This document shows positions 33,869 to 42,665 of a DNA stretch of 64,000 nt, piece after piece. Position 1 is the first letter of the stretch, and each line of letters opens with the position of its first letter. The translations under genes were made by a program, and so were the position numbers. This DNA comes from Candidatus Krumholzibacteriota bacterium (GTDB lineage: Bacteria > Krumholzibacteriota > Krumholzibacteriia > Krumholzibacteriales > Krumholzibacteriaceae). The stretch lies in the NCBI GenBank assembly GCA_016932415.1, contig JAFGCX010000010.1, forward strand, positions 62,001 through 126,000. The letters run 5' to 3'. Below the pieces are notes generated by a model. The model was given only the letters and a program-made list of their open reading frames with translations, was not told the DNA's origin and did not search any database.

Positions 33869-34615
33869 ATGAGAATATGGGATATCGATCCCGGGTACTT
33901 AAGCCGCCAGAGCCTCCTTGGTGAACACAGGGAACTTCATGCAATAGTATCTATAATCGTAAACGGGAAAAAGGGCTATTCAAAGCATCCGGAGACGCTT
34001 CGCTGGAATCGTTATGGCTGGGCACTTCGGTCCAGGCACGGGCTCCTGTCATCGGAGATGCAGCTGAGAGGTTTCAGGGAGAAGACTCCGGTCAGGACAA
34101 GAAGCAACAAGGGTATCTGGCCACCGGTCTTTATAGATGAACCTTTCGATCAATATCTTATTCTCATGAAAAAGTATCAGGAGGCAGGCGGCGGGAGGAT
34201 AGAGCTTCCCCGGTCAGCCGGCATGCTGTGGTCTCATCATAAATATTCTGTCATGGCCAGAAATATAGATTTATACAGGGAGATCGGAAGAAAGGTCGCT
34301 GCTGGAAATACCAGCGCCCGTCATCGGATCCTGGCCAGAGAACTCGTTTTGATTTTGAGAGAAAGACCCGGGCAGGGAGGCATAAGAAACGCTCTTGAGC
34401 ATATGTGGGGGTATGTCTCCGATATATATGACGGTGACGCGTCCGGGATCAGTAGATGGTCGATGAAGGGTCTTCTTGGTAAGATACGCAGGCTGGCTGT
34501 CAGCGGGAACAAGAAGTATCTGATCTCTTCAACGGCGCTCGGTGAGCTCGGGGCGTGGATCGATCAGCGGGGCGCAGGTCTCAAAGCGCCTGTTTTATTC
34601 AAAGGAGAAAAATGA
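33869..34615 (+). CDS. Pyrimidine-dimer DNA glycosylase-like protein fused to a DUF1722-like domain
   Basis: A 248-residue protein. The first 75 residues match the Pyr_excise (T4 endonuclease V-like) family: MRIWDIDPGYLSRQSLLGEHRELHAI, where Glu22 corresponds to the catalytic Glu23 of T4 endonuclease V, then KKGYSKHPETLRW and the EMQLRGF segment. The second part (about 125-240), beginning HHKYSVMARNIDLYREIGRK, resembles DUF1722, which is often found next to photolyase genes. A role in UV damage repair is inferred. GGAGG precedes the ATG. The stop overlaps the next ATG. Confidence 0.72.
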   Translation: MRIWDIDPGYLSRQSLLGEHRELHAIVSIIVNGKKGYSKHPETLRWNRYGWALRSRHGLLSSEMQLRGFREKTPVRTRSNKGIWPPVFIDEPFDQYLILMKKYQEAGGGRIELPRSAGMLWSHHKYSVMARNIDLYREIGRKVAAGNTSARHRILARELVLILRERPGQGGIRNALEHMWGYVSDIYDGDASGISRWSMKGLLGKIRRLAVSGNKKYLISSTALGELGAWIDQRGAGLKAPVLFKGEK

Positions 34616-35067
34616 AAAATCATTTTGTTTCGGCTTTGTCGCTCGTAGTGATCTTTATGTCAGTCGCGTCGTGCGGTCTGGAAAATAATGGAGGCGAAGT
34701 GGAAAGATATAAGAAAGAGATAGTCGCGGCGGAAAAGGCATTTGCCGCAATGGCCAGAGAAAAGGGAGTGAAAGAGGCTTTTCTTGCTTTCGCCGCAGAT
34801 AGCGCCGTACTGAATCGTGGAGGCAGAATTATCAAAGGCAAAAAGGCGATAGAGGAATATTTTGAAAGTCAGGGTGAGCGCGAAGTGACACTTTCATGGG
34901 AACCTGATTTTACCGATGTCTCGGTCTCGGGGGACCTTGGGTATACTTTTGGGAGGTATCGGTATGAGGAGACCGGTCAGGATGGAGATATGACGGTAAG
35001 CGAAGGGATCTTTCACACCGTCTGGAAACGCCAGGTGGACGGCCGGTGGTTGTATGTATGGGATTAG
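34612..35067 (+). CDS. Lipoprotein with SnoaL/DUF4440-like domain
   Basis: A 151-residue lipoprotein: signal peptide with lipobox-like VASC (cysteine at about residue 21), then a helix pair and the strand order typical of DUF4440 (KEAFLAFAADSAVLNRGGRIIKGKKAIEEYF, then YTFGRYRYE and HTVWKRQVDGRWLYVWD). Ligand unknown. AAAGGAG precedes the ATG, which overlaps the upstream stop. Confidence 0.72.
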   Translation: MKNHFVSALSLVVIFMSVASCGLENNGGEVERYKKEIVAAEKAFAAMAREKGVKEAFLAFAADSAVLNRGGRIIKGKKAIEEYFESQGEREVTLSWEPDFTDVSVSGDLGYTFGRYRYEETGQDGDMTVSEGIFHTVWKRQVDGRWLYVWD

Positions 35068-35260
35068 CTGCAGATCTGCGGATTCATGAGCTTTGATCCT
35101 TTCTCCGCCTGCTCAATGATCTCTTTCTCCCCTGCGGTGGGCGCGGGCGAATATACTTGTCAAGTTTCCGGTAGCAGCTGTCAAAGAGTGATGTTAGATT
35201 GCAAACCGGTGTATCACAGACCGGGAGATTTGACGGCGCGGCGCGCTAAAGGAAACAAAG

Positions 35261-36313
35261 ATGACGAAAAATCTTACATTTCAGGAAAAATATGACGCGA
35301 TAGGCAGAAAAGAATCTACCTATGAAGGAATATTTTTTACCGCGGTAAAAACGACAGGGATATTCTGCAGGCCATCCTGCAGGGCAAGGAAACCTCTGCC
35401 GGAGAATGTCGACTTTTACGATACCGCGGAGGAAGCCCTTCAGAATGGATTCAGACCGTGCAAGATCTGCAATCCGATCGAGAGACTCGGAGCGACTCCG
35501 GCATATATCAGCGAAATAATAAGCGACCTGCGGGAAAATCCATATCTGCGGATAAGGGATATCGATCTGAGGAAGAGAGGCATCGATCCGGCCAGGATCA
35601 GAAGATGGTTCAAGAGGTATCATAATATCACTTTTCACTCCTACCAGAGGATGCTTCGAATAAACACCGCCTTCAACAGCATAAAAATGGGGGAGACAGT
35701 GACCAATTCAGCATTCGACAGCGGGTATGAGTCGCTTAGCGGCTTTAACGAAAGCTATCGTTCGATATTCGGAGGCTCTCCCACAAGTGTAAAAGAAAAA
35801 TCGATTTTGAATATTGTACGCTTTACCACTCCGATCAGCCCGATGTTCGCCTGCGCAAGTGAAAGGGGAGTATCCCTACTGGACTTTACAGACCGGAAGA
35901 TGCTGGAGACGGAATTTATAGAGTTGCGAAAGAGACTTGATGCCGTAATCCTTCCCGGGAAAAACCATCACCTCGACCAGCTTATTGTCGAGATAAAGGA
36001 ATACTTCTCCGGAAACAGAAAGGAATTCACAGTCGCTATCGATGCCCCCGGGACAGAATTCCAGAAATCGGTCTGGAACGCCCTGCGGGAGATCCCCTAT
36101 GGAGAAACACGGTCATACAGGGAACAGGCGATAGCGATCGGAAATCCCAGGGCTGTCAGAGCTGTAGCCTCAGCCAATGGCCACAACCGCATAAGTATCG
36201 TGATTCCCTGCCACCGGGTCATCGGTTCCGACGGAAGTCTTACAGGGTATGGAGGAGGGTTGCACAGGAAAAAATGGCTTCTTGATTTCGAAAGATCCAA
36301 TATGGGGAGATGA
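35261..36313 (+). CDS. ada: Ada-type bifunctional alkyltransferase and transcription regulator
   Basis: A 350-residue three-domain protein. N-terminal Ada zinc domain: TTGIFCRPSCRA and RPCKICNP supply the four cysteines that accept methyl groups from phosphotriesters. An AraC-type helix-turn-helix follows (about 90-180, with SAFDSGYESLSGFNESYR) and then the methylguanine-DNA methyltransferase domain with VIPCHRVIGSDG (active cysteine) and the GYGGGLHRKKWLL end. It repairs O6-methylguanine and, when methylated, should activate repair genes including its own. The ATG at 35261 is reasonable by context. Confidence 0.9.
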   Translation: MTKNLTFQEKYDAIGRKESTYEGIFFTAVKTTGIFCRPSCRARKPLPENVDFYDTAEEALQNGFRPCKICNPIERLGATPAYISEIISDLRENPYLRIRDIDLRKRGIDPARIRRWFKRYHNITFHSYQRMLRINTAFNSIKMGETVTNSAFDSGYESLSGFNESYRSIFGGSPTSVKEKSILNIVRFTTPISPMFACASERGVSLLDFTDRKMLETEFIELRKRLDAVILPGKNHHLDQLIVEIKEYFSGNRKEFTVAIDAPGTEFQKSVWNALREIPYGETRSYREQAIAIGNPRAVRAVASANGHNRISIVIPCHRVIGSDGSLTGYGGGLHRKKWLLDFERSNMGR

Positions 36314-36506
36314 TTTTGTCATAACAGCCGCATGTTATCCAGCCGGACAATAAGTTTTTTCACTGGACAGCAGTAACATTTACGGGAATACTGTCAATCA
36401 TAAAGGGGTATTAAGCCGCAAATCAAGCAATTGGGGAATGAATCGATCTCTGGAGTTTATACTGTGTTTCATTATTCCGGAAAGCGTCATCAGCGGGAAA
36501 TAAAAG

Positions 36507-38297
36507 ATGGAGATTGAGATACTGACCGTTCTGGCTATCCTGACTGCCACGGTCGTTCTGCTCATTTTCGAAGTTTTTCGAATAGATTTTATAGCGATAC
36601 TGTGCATGCTAGCGCTTGGATGGACCGGTATCCTCACTCCGGGGGAAGCACTTTCAGGGTTTTCAAGTAACGCGGTGATCGCCATGATGGCTGTCATGAT
36701 AATGGGAAATGGCCTGGCAAAAACCGGTATCATGAACAGTTTCTCGGCGTTCATACTGCGTCTGGTGGGCAGCAGCAAGCGAAAGCTCATCGGGCTTGTA
36801 TCTCTTTCAGTCGGGCTTTTATCCGCGTTCATGCAGAACGTAGGGGCTGCCGCGCTTTTTTTACCGGCGGTACTGCATATTTCAAAACGGGAAAAGATCC
36901 CGGCTTCAGAACTGATCATGCCTCTCGGTTTTGCCGCTATCCTGGGAGGCACATTGACCATGGTCGCTTCGGGGCCACTGATCCTGTTAAATGACCTTCT
37001 TCGAAGCGCGGGACTTCAGCCATACGGCCTTTTCGGAGTGACTCCGGCCGGGTTGATCCTCCTGGCGACAGGGATCCTCTTTTTTTTCCTGTTCGGCAGC
37101 AGAGTCCTTCCACATCGTGGGTCGGGAAAAGAGAGCGTGTCGCACCAGAAAAAACTTATCGATACATGGCATCTGCCTTTTACTGTCTGCAGATATTCGA
37201 TTCCTGAAAATAGCCTGCTCGTGGGACTGACAAATGAAAGTTCAGGCGTTTGGAGCAGATATTCGCTTCATATCCTGGCAGTATCAAAAAAAGAGGATGT
37301 CGAATATGCTCCATGGAGAAATACGCGATTTGAAACTGGACATGAACTGGCGCTTCTCGGCGATATAGTCGATATAGAACGTTTTGCCGCCGACTTTCAG
37401 CTTCGGTTTCATGAAAAGCTCGATGGATTCGAGCGGTTAAGCGATTCAGAGTCTGTAGGTTTCGCGGAGATCATCATACCGCCGAGATCTTCCCTGATAG
37501 GAAGGACTCTCCGGGAGGTAGCTCTGAGGAAACAGTATTCCGTAGAGCCGGTCCTGTTTTTTCGTTCAGATAACGAGGTGAAAGGTGATTTCTCCGACCA
37601 GAAATTCAAAGCGGGTGACACGCTCGTCGTCCATGGCCTGTGGGAGAATGTGCAGAGATTGAAGATGCAGGATGATTTTGTAGTTATTACACCTTTCGAG
37701 ATCGAGGAAAAAAGAAAAGGCAAAGCATGGATAGCCGGACTCTGTTTCGCCGGTTCGATCAGTCTGACGATTGCCGGATTTCCAATATCATTTTCCCTCT
37801 TTTCCGGGGCTGTCGCGATGGTTCTGACCCGGGTCATCCGTATCGATGAATTATATAAAGCCGTTGAATGGAAAGTCGTTTTTCTCATCGCAGGGCTGAT
37901 ACCTCTCGGAATGGCGATGCAGAAAACAGGCGCGGCGGAATTTCTCGCGATAAAAGTAATGGGAGTAGTCCAGGGAGGACATCCGGTTTTTCTTCTCGCT
38001 ACGATAGCGGTACTTTCGACTCTTTTTTCACTGTTCATGTCCAATGTCGCTTCCACGGTCGTCCTCGCGCCGCTGGTGATCAATATGGCAAGGATCGGCG
38101 GTCTCGATCCAAGGCCGCTCGTGCTTCTTGTCGCCGTATGCGCGGCCAATTCCTTCGTGCTTCCGACCCATCAGGTAAATGCCATGCTTCTGACACCGGG
38201 GGGATACAAAAACTCTGATTATTTCAAAGCAGGTGGCGGAATGACGATTCTTTTCCTGGTGGTTGTGGTCAGTGTTTTTTATCTGTTATACATGTAG
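36507..38297 (+). CDS. SLC13/DASS-type permease with RCK_C domains
   Basis: A 596-residue membrane transporter of the divalent anion:sodium symporter (SLC13) group. An N-terminal block of helices (about 1-195) with MQNVGAAALFLPA is followed by a cytoplasmic insert of two RCK_C-type domains (about 215-390; NSLLVGLTN and RSSLIGRTLREVALR) and a C-terminal helix block (about 410-595) with FMSNVASTVVLAP and ANSFVLPTHQVNAM. Possible substrates include sulfate, thiosulfate or dicarboxylates. Its place before a persulfide dioxygenase-like and YeeE genes favours a sulfur compound, but that is inference. Confidence 0.8.
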   Translation: MEIEILTVLAILTATVVLLIFEVFRIDFIAILCMLALGWTGILTPGEALSGFSSNAVIAMMAVMIMGNGLAKTGIMNSFSAFILRLVGSSKRKLIGLVSLSVGLLSAFMQNVGAAALFLPAVLHISKREKIPASELIMPLGFAAILGGTLTMVASGPLILLNDLLRSAGLQPYGLFGVTPAGLILLATGILFFFLFGSRVLPHRGSGKESVSHQKKLIDTWHLPFTVCRYSIPENSLLVGLTNESSGVWSRYSLHILAVSKKEDVEYAPWRNTRFETGHELALLGDIVDIERFAADFQLRFHEKLDGFERLSDSESVGFAEIIIPPRSSLIGRTLREVALRKQYSVEPVLFFRSDNEVKGDFSDQKFKAGDTLVVHGLWENVQRLKMQDDFVVITPFEIEEKRKGKAWIAGLCFAGSISLTIAGFPISFSLFSGAVAMVLTRVIRIDELYKAVEWKVVFLIAGLIPLGMAMQKTGAAEFLAIKVMGVVQGGHPVFLLATIAVLSTLFSLFMSNVASTVVLAPLVINMARIGGLDPRPLVLLVAVCAANSFVLPTHQVNAMLLTPGGYKNSDYFKAGGGMTILFLVVVVSVFYLLYM

Positions 38298-38431
38298 ATA
38301 AACGCGAAAAAAGGGTGGTGGAGTAATAGCGGTATCGATGAACCAGATGGATCCGAGGGGAAGAATCCCCTGTCTTCGGTTCGTAGAAGAAAAATTATAT
38401 ACCGGATGTGGCCCGGGCAAAGGGAGGAAAA

Positions 38432-39886
38432 ATGCTGCTAAAACACTATTTCATCGGCAAGATAGCCCACAGCTCGTATATTCTCGCCGGCAAGGAAATA
38501 TGCGCCGTCATAGATCCGCAGCGCGACGTGGATTTTTATATCGACGAAGCGCGGCTTCTCGGGGTGGATATCACTCATATCCTGGAAACGCATCTTCATG
38601 CCGATTTTATATCGGGGCATATCGATCTTGCCGAGAGGACGGGAGCGAAGATATACGCGCCAAAATCGGGAAAATGCAGGTTCGATCACGTCGGGTTGTC
38701 GGAAGGGGATATAATCGAACTGGAGGATATGGAACTTAAGGTCCTGGAGACTCCCGGGCATACGCCGGAGCATATCAGTTACGTTGTAACCGACAAGTCT
38801 CGCGGCGACGGACCTCTGGGCGTTTTTACGGGGGATACGCTCTTTGTCGGTGATGTAGGCCGCCCGGATCTCTTTCCCGATATAGCCGAGGAACTCGCCG
38901 GGAAACTGTTTCATAGCCTTCACGAAAAACTGATGAGACTCCCCGATTACTGCGAAGTCTATCCGGCCCACGGTGCCGGTTCGCTGTGTGGACGCGCGAT
39001 GGGGGCCAAATGGCGTACTACTATCGGTTACGAACGCCTGTACAACGCGGCGCTGCAGATCGTTGACAAGTCCGATTTCGTAAGATCTCTCACCACCGAC
39101 ATGCCTCCCGCGCCGGATCATTTCAGCCGATGCAGCGACATCAACCGGCAGGGACCAGCCATGATCTCTGAACTTCCAGTTCTTCGGGAACTCGATCCCG
39201 CCCAGTTTCACAAAAAAATGCAGGACCCGGGCATTATTGTCCTCGACGCCCGAAGTTATGATTCCTTTGGCAGCCAGCATATTCCAGGTTCATGGCATAT
39301 TGATTTCGGCGGGAATTTTCCGACCTTTGCCGGATGGGTGCTGCCGACCGACAAGAATATTCTCCTGGTCGCAGCGTCATATTCTGAAGCGGTTCATGCG
39401 AATACATGGGCCCGGCGCGTGGGAGTCGACCGTATCGTCGGGTATCTGAATGGCAGCATGTTCGCCTGGGCTGTCGCCGGGCTTCGCACGAGCGATCTTC
39501 ACCTGATCTCCGCTGAGGACCTTCACGATATGGCGACGGGGACTTCCAACATCGTCCTGCTTGATGTGCGTTCTCCCAGGGAATTTGAGGATAATCACAT
39601 AGAAGGAGCTGTAAATATCCCCGCTCCGGAATTGCGGACCAGGTTCAGGGAACTTCACCCGGAAAAACCGACTGTCCTTATATGCAGTACAGGGCATCGA
39701 TCCAGTCTTGGAGCAAGCATACTGGGTCAGAAGGGATTCAAGTCGATCTATAATGTGGCGGGCGGCATGACCGGGTACAGCGCCGCTGGTCATACAAAAC
39801 GTTGCGGAGTCTGCGAAAATCCGCACGGATCGCGCTTTTTCACCGGGTACATGGGTACCAGTCAACACTGGAATGTTCCAAAGTGA
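38432..39886 (+). CDS. Persulfide dioxygenase-like MBL protein with two rhodanese domains (CstB-like)
   Basis: A 484-residue protein with the layout of CstB. N-terminal metallo-beta-lactamase domain (1-240): His54-x-His56-x-Asp58, with Phe59 where two-metal enzymes have histidine, then ETPGHTPEH and FTGDTLFVGD, which fit a mononuclear iron ETHE1-type site. First rhodanese domain (about 255-360) lacks the active cysteine (loop AASYSE, residues 314-319). The second (about 375-465) has Cys418 in ICSTGHRSS. It should oxidise persulfide and transfer sulfane sulfur. GGGAGG precedes the ATG. Confidence 0.85.
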   Translation: MLLKHYFIGKIAHSSYILAGKEICAVIDPQRDVDFYIDEARLLGVDITHILETHLHADFISGHIDLAERTGAKIYAPKSGKCRFDHVGLSEGDIIELEDMELKVLETPGHTPEHISYVVTDKSRGDGPLGVFTGDTLFVGDVGRPDLFPDIAEELAGKLFHSLHEKLMRLPDYCEVYPAHGAGSLCGRAMGAKWRTTIGYERLYNAALQIVDKSDFVRSLTTDMPPAPDHFSRCSDINRQGPAMISELPVLRELDPAQFHKKMQDPGIIVLDARSYDSFGSQHIPGSWHIDFGGNFPTFAGWVLPTDKNILLVAASYSEAVHANTWARRVGVDRIVGYLNGSMFAWAVAGLRTSDLHLISAEDLHDMATGTSNIVLLDVRSPREFEDNHIEGAVNIPAPELRTRFRELHPEKPTVLICSTGHRSSLGASILGQKGFKSIYNVAGGMTGYSAAGHTKRCGVCENPHGSRFFTGYMGTSQHWNVPK

Positions 39887-39898
39887 TCGGAGGGAGAG

Positions 39899-40417
39899 AT
39901 GGAATGGTTGACTGAAACGAGATGGTCGCCCTACGCGGTCGGCATCGGTATAGGTGTCCTGAGCTGGTTGACCTTTGTGATCTCTAAAAAACCGGTCGGA
40001 TGTTCAACCGCTTTTGCCAGGACAAGCGGGATGATAGAAAAGGTCTTCAGAGGAGAAAAAGTAGAGCAAAAATTGTATTATCAGGAAGTCAAGCCGGTGA
40101 TCGACTGGGAATGGATGCTGGTTCTAGGGATCGTATTCGGCGCATTTCTCTCGTCCCTGTTATCAGGAGATTTTCAGTTGCGATGGGTCCCCTCGCGATG
40201 GATCTCTGTATTTGGCCCGGCGCCCGTGCCGAGAGTGATTATGGCGGTAATCGGTGGCATTTTCCTGGGATTCGGCGCCAGATGGGCGGGTGGTTGCACC
40301 AGCGGACACGGAATCAGTGGAACACTGCAGCTTGCTCTCTCCAGCTGGATATCAGCAGTCTGTTTCTTTGTGGGCGGGATTGCCGCTGCTTTCTTACTTT
40401 TCAATCTTATCGGATGA
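39899..40417 (+). CDS. YeeE/YedE-type sulfur-compound channel, first half-size subunit
   Basis: A 172-residue membrane protein with about four helices and the motif GGCTSGHGISG (about 139-149). The single cysteines in KPVGCSTAF and this motif fit the cysteine pathway of thiosulfate transporters of the TsuA/YeeE family. It starts 12 nt after the CstB-like gene. It probably pairs with the next gene as two half-size units. Confidence 0.82.
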   Translation: MEWLTETRWSPYAVGIGIGVLSWLTFVISKKPVGCSTAFARTSGMIEKVFRGEKVEQKLYYQEVKPVIDWEWMLVLGIVFGAFLSSLLSGDFQLRWVPSRWISVFGPAPVPRVIMAVIGGIFLGFGARWAGGCTSGHGISGTLQLALSSWISAVCFFVGGIAAAFLLFNLIG

Positions 40418-40429
40418 CAGGGGGGCAGG

Positions 40430-41005
40430 ATGGAAAAAAACAAACAGGATAAGCCGGGGAAGAACAGAGTAGGCCGGTCCCAGCTCTTGTGGGGGCTCCT
40501 TTTCGGTATGATATTCGGGTTTCTCCTTCAAAAAGGAGGGGCCACAAAATATGATGTGATTATCGGTCAGTTGCTTCTTGAGGATTTCACAGTAATAAAA
40601 ATAATGTTGTCCGCCGTAGCGACCGGGATGATCGGGATTTATACCATGAAAAATCTTGGGTGGGTAAGGCTGCAACCAAAACCAGGTTCGATAGGGATGA
40701 GTGCCATCGGGGGGCTGATCTTCGGTGTTGGATTTGCAGTGCTGGGGTACTGTCCCGGAACGATAGCGGGAGCTGTCGGCAACGGATACCTGGACGCGGC
40801 GGCAGGCGGTTTGACCGGTATCTGGCTTGGTGCCGGAATATTCGCGTCAATATATCCCAGAGTTAAAGAGGGGATCCTTAAGAAGGGCGATTTTGGAACT
40901 GTCACCCTGCCTGGATTATTCAAGGTCAATGACTGGATCGTCGTCATTCCGATGGCAGTTTTATTGACTCTTGTCATGGTCTGGATAGAGTCGGCAGGCT
41001 TGTGA
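40430..41005 (+). CDS. YeeE/YedE-type sulfur-compound channel, second half-size subunit
   Basis: A 191-residue membrane protein with a charged N-terminus (about 15 residues) and about five helices. The motif VLGYCPGTIAGAVGNG (about 102-117) is the counterpart of the cysteine motif in YeeE C-terminal halves. It starts 12 nt after the first subunit. Confidence 0.82.
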   Translation: MEKNKQDKPGKNRVGRSQLLWGLLFGMIFGFLLQKGGATKYDVIIGQLLLEDFTVIKIMLSAVATGMIGIYTMKNLGWVRLQPKPGSIGMSAIGGLIFGVGFAVLGYCPGTIAGAVGNGYLDAAAGGLTGIWLGAGIFASIYPRVKEGILKKGDFGTVTLPGLFKVNDWIVVIPMAVLLTLVMVWIESAGL

Positions 41006-41030
41006 ATCTTTTCGTGTGGAGGGTGGATAA

Positions 41031-41381
41031 ATGAATGAAATCATACATATCACATCCATGATCATCGGCATGTTCGGAGTCGCTATAATAGCCTGGGGAG
41101 TTATCCTGATAATATTCCGTCTAATCAGGCTTGAGATCAGACGTTTCAGGCAGAGATCGATCTATCATGAGAGAGAGAAACTGAGACATCAATTGGGTTC
41201 TTATCTGCTTCTTGGACTCGAATTCATGATTGCCGCGGATATCATCGGCACGATCACCCATCCCACTCTCAATGACATGGCGGTCCTGGGAAGTATAGTC
41301 CTGATCCGTACCGTGATAAGTTATTTTCTTGAGAGAGAAGTCGCCGAATTTTCCCCGTCAAACAACGGAAAGCAGCAATAA
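41031..41381 (+). CDS. DUF1622 membrane protein
   Basis: A 116-residue protein with three helices. Seen: a first helix (IGMFGVAIIAWGVILIIF), a charged arginine-rich loop (RLEIRRFRQRSIYHERE), GLEFMIAADIIGTITHPT and a last helix ending FLEREVAEF, all in the order of DUF1622. Function unknown. Follows the second YeeE gene after 25 nt, so it is probably part of that operon. Confidence 0.8.
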   Translation: MNEIIHITSMIIGMFGVAIIAWGVILIIFRLIRLEIRRFRQRSIYHEREKLRHQLGSYLLLGLEFMIAADIIGTITHPTLNDMAVLGSIVLIRTVISYFLEREVAEFSPSNNGKQQ

Positions 41382-41494
41382 AGACTCTTGATGATTGAAT
41401 AAAGCGGATTGACAGGAAAATACGGGAATCTGTTCGCTGATCATTCAGATATAGCAAGTGTCGGGGCTGATAAAAAGAAAGGAAGGAATTATCG

Positions 41495-42559
41495 ATGCCA
41501 AGACTGTTCAATAAAACGCATAAAAAAGCGGGTCTTCCCCCCGGGACTCTCGTTTTTCATGGCGATAAAAAAATAGATAAAGTAAAAATATCGTTGATCG
41601 ATTATGACGAAAATCAATTCCAGGAAAAGAAGATCGAAAAGATCGAGGATTGCTTTCCATTCAAGGATGAACCGACAGTGACCTGGATCAATATCGATGG
41701 GCTCCATGACGTCGAGATGCTGGAAAAGCTCGGGGAGCGTTTCGATATACATCCTCTTGTACTCGAAGATATCATCAGCGTGGGGCAACGTCCAAAACTC
41801 GACGATTTCGACAATTATATTTTCATCGTTTTAAGGATGCTTTCCTATGATGATAAAAATGACGAACTTCTTTCCGAGCAGGTCAGCCTGATACTCGGGG
41901 CAAATTTCGTCATCTCGTTTCAGGAGCGCGAAGGTGATGTCTTTGAACCGATCAGGGAAAGATTACGCGGTAAAAAGGGCCGTATAATCAAACAGGGAGC
42001 TGATTATCTCGCCTATACCCTTCTCGATATCGTGGTAGACAATTACTTTACCATACTGGAAAAAGTCGGCGACAGGATGGAGGCGATGGACGAGGTCATC
42101 GTCGAGAATCCTGATCCCGAAAACCTTCAGGAAATACAGGCGATCAAACACGAGATGATATTTATCAGAAAATCGATCTGGCCCCTGAGAGAAGTGATAA
42201 GCGGCCTTGAACGGCTTGAATCGAAATTGATAAGACATTCGACACATATATATCTTCGCGATGTATATGACCATACCATACAGGTCATAGACACGGTAGA
42301 GTCTCTTCGCGATATGATATCAGGCCTTCTTGACATTTATATGTCAAGCGTCAGTAACAGGATGAATGAAGTGATGAAGGTGTTGACGATCATCGCGACG
42401 ATCTTTATACCCATAACTTTCATAGCCGGGATCTACGGAATGAACTTCGAATCGATGCCGGAACTTAAAATATCATGGGCCTATCCGGCTGTGTGGGGGG
42501 TAATAATTGCCGTGATCGCGGGGATGGTGGTATACTTCAAGAAGAAAAAATGGCTCTGA
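41495..42559 (+). CDS. corA: CorA-type magnesium/cobalt channel
   Basis: A 354-residue CorA family channel. A large cytoplasmic domain (about 1-285), then two helices with the selectivity motif YGMNF (about 311-315) between them, and a lysine-rich C-terminus (FKKKKWL). It moves Mg2+ or Co2+ across the inner membrane as a pentamer. An AAGGAAGGA site precedes the ATG. Confidence 0.9.
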   Translation: MPRLFNKTHKKAGLPPGTLVFHGDKKIDKVKISLIDYDENQFQEKKIEKIEDCFPFKDEPTVTWINIDGLHDVEMLEKLGERFDIHPLVLEDIISVGQRPKLDDFDNYIFIVLRMLSYDDKNDELLSEQVSLILGANFVISFQEREGDVFEPIRERLRGKKGRIIKQGADYLAYTLLDIVVDNYFTILEKVGDRMEAMDEVIVENPDPENLQEIQAIKHEMIFIRKSIWPLREVISGLERLESKLIRHSTHIYLRDVYDHTIQVIDTVESLRDMISGLLDIYMSSVSNRMNEVMKVLTIIATIFIPITFIAGIYGMNFESMPELKISWAYPAVWGVIIAVIAGMVVYFKKKKWL

Positions 42560-42665
42560 CAGTTTCCGGTAGTAAAGACCTTTATAAGCCTCTCCGCTAC
42601 ATGCCTCTTAGGTTGGGGTTGGAGCGTGATGAATGCTCGATTGAATCTCAACGGGATCATATGAA

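Noticed and set aside
35086-35295. Short plus-strand frame between the lipoprotein and ada genes
   Set aside because: No ribosome-binding site, no family features, and it runs into the ada coding region in another frame.
38338-38739. Plus-strand frame overlapping the start of the CstB-like gene
   Set aside because: Arginine-rich out-of-frame translation of the MBL domain; the in-frame protein has all expected motifs.
42560-42665. Possible extra small gene between corA and the TamB-like gene
   Set aside because: The frames here are short and lack a start with a ribosome-binding site; nothing supportable is seen.
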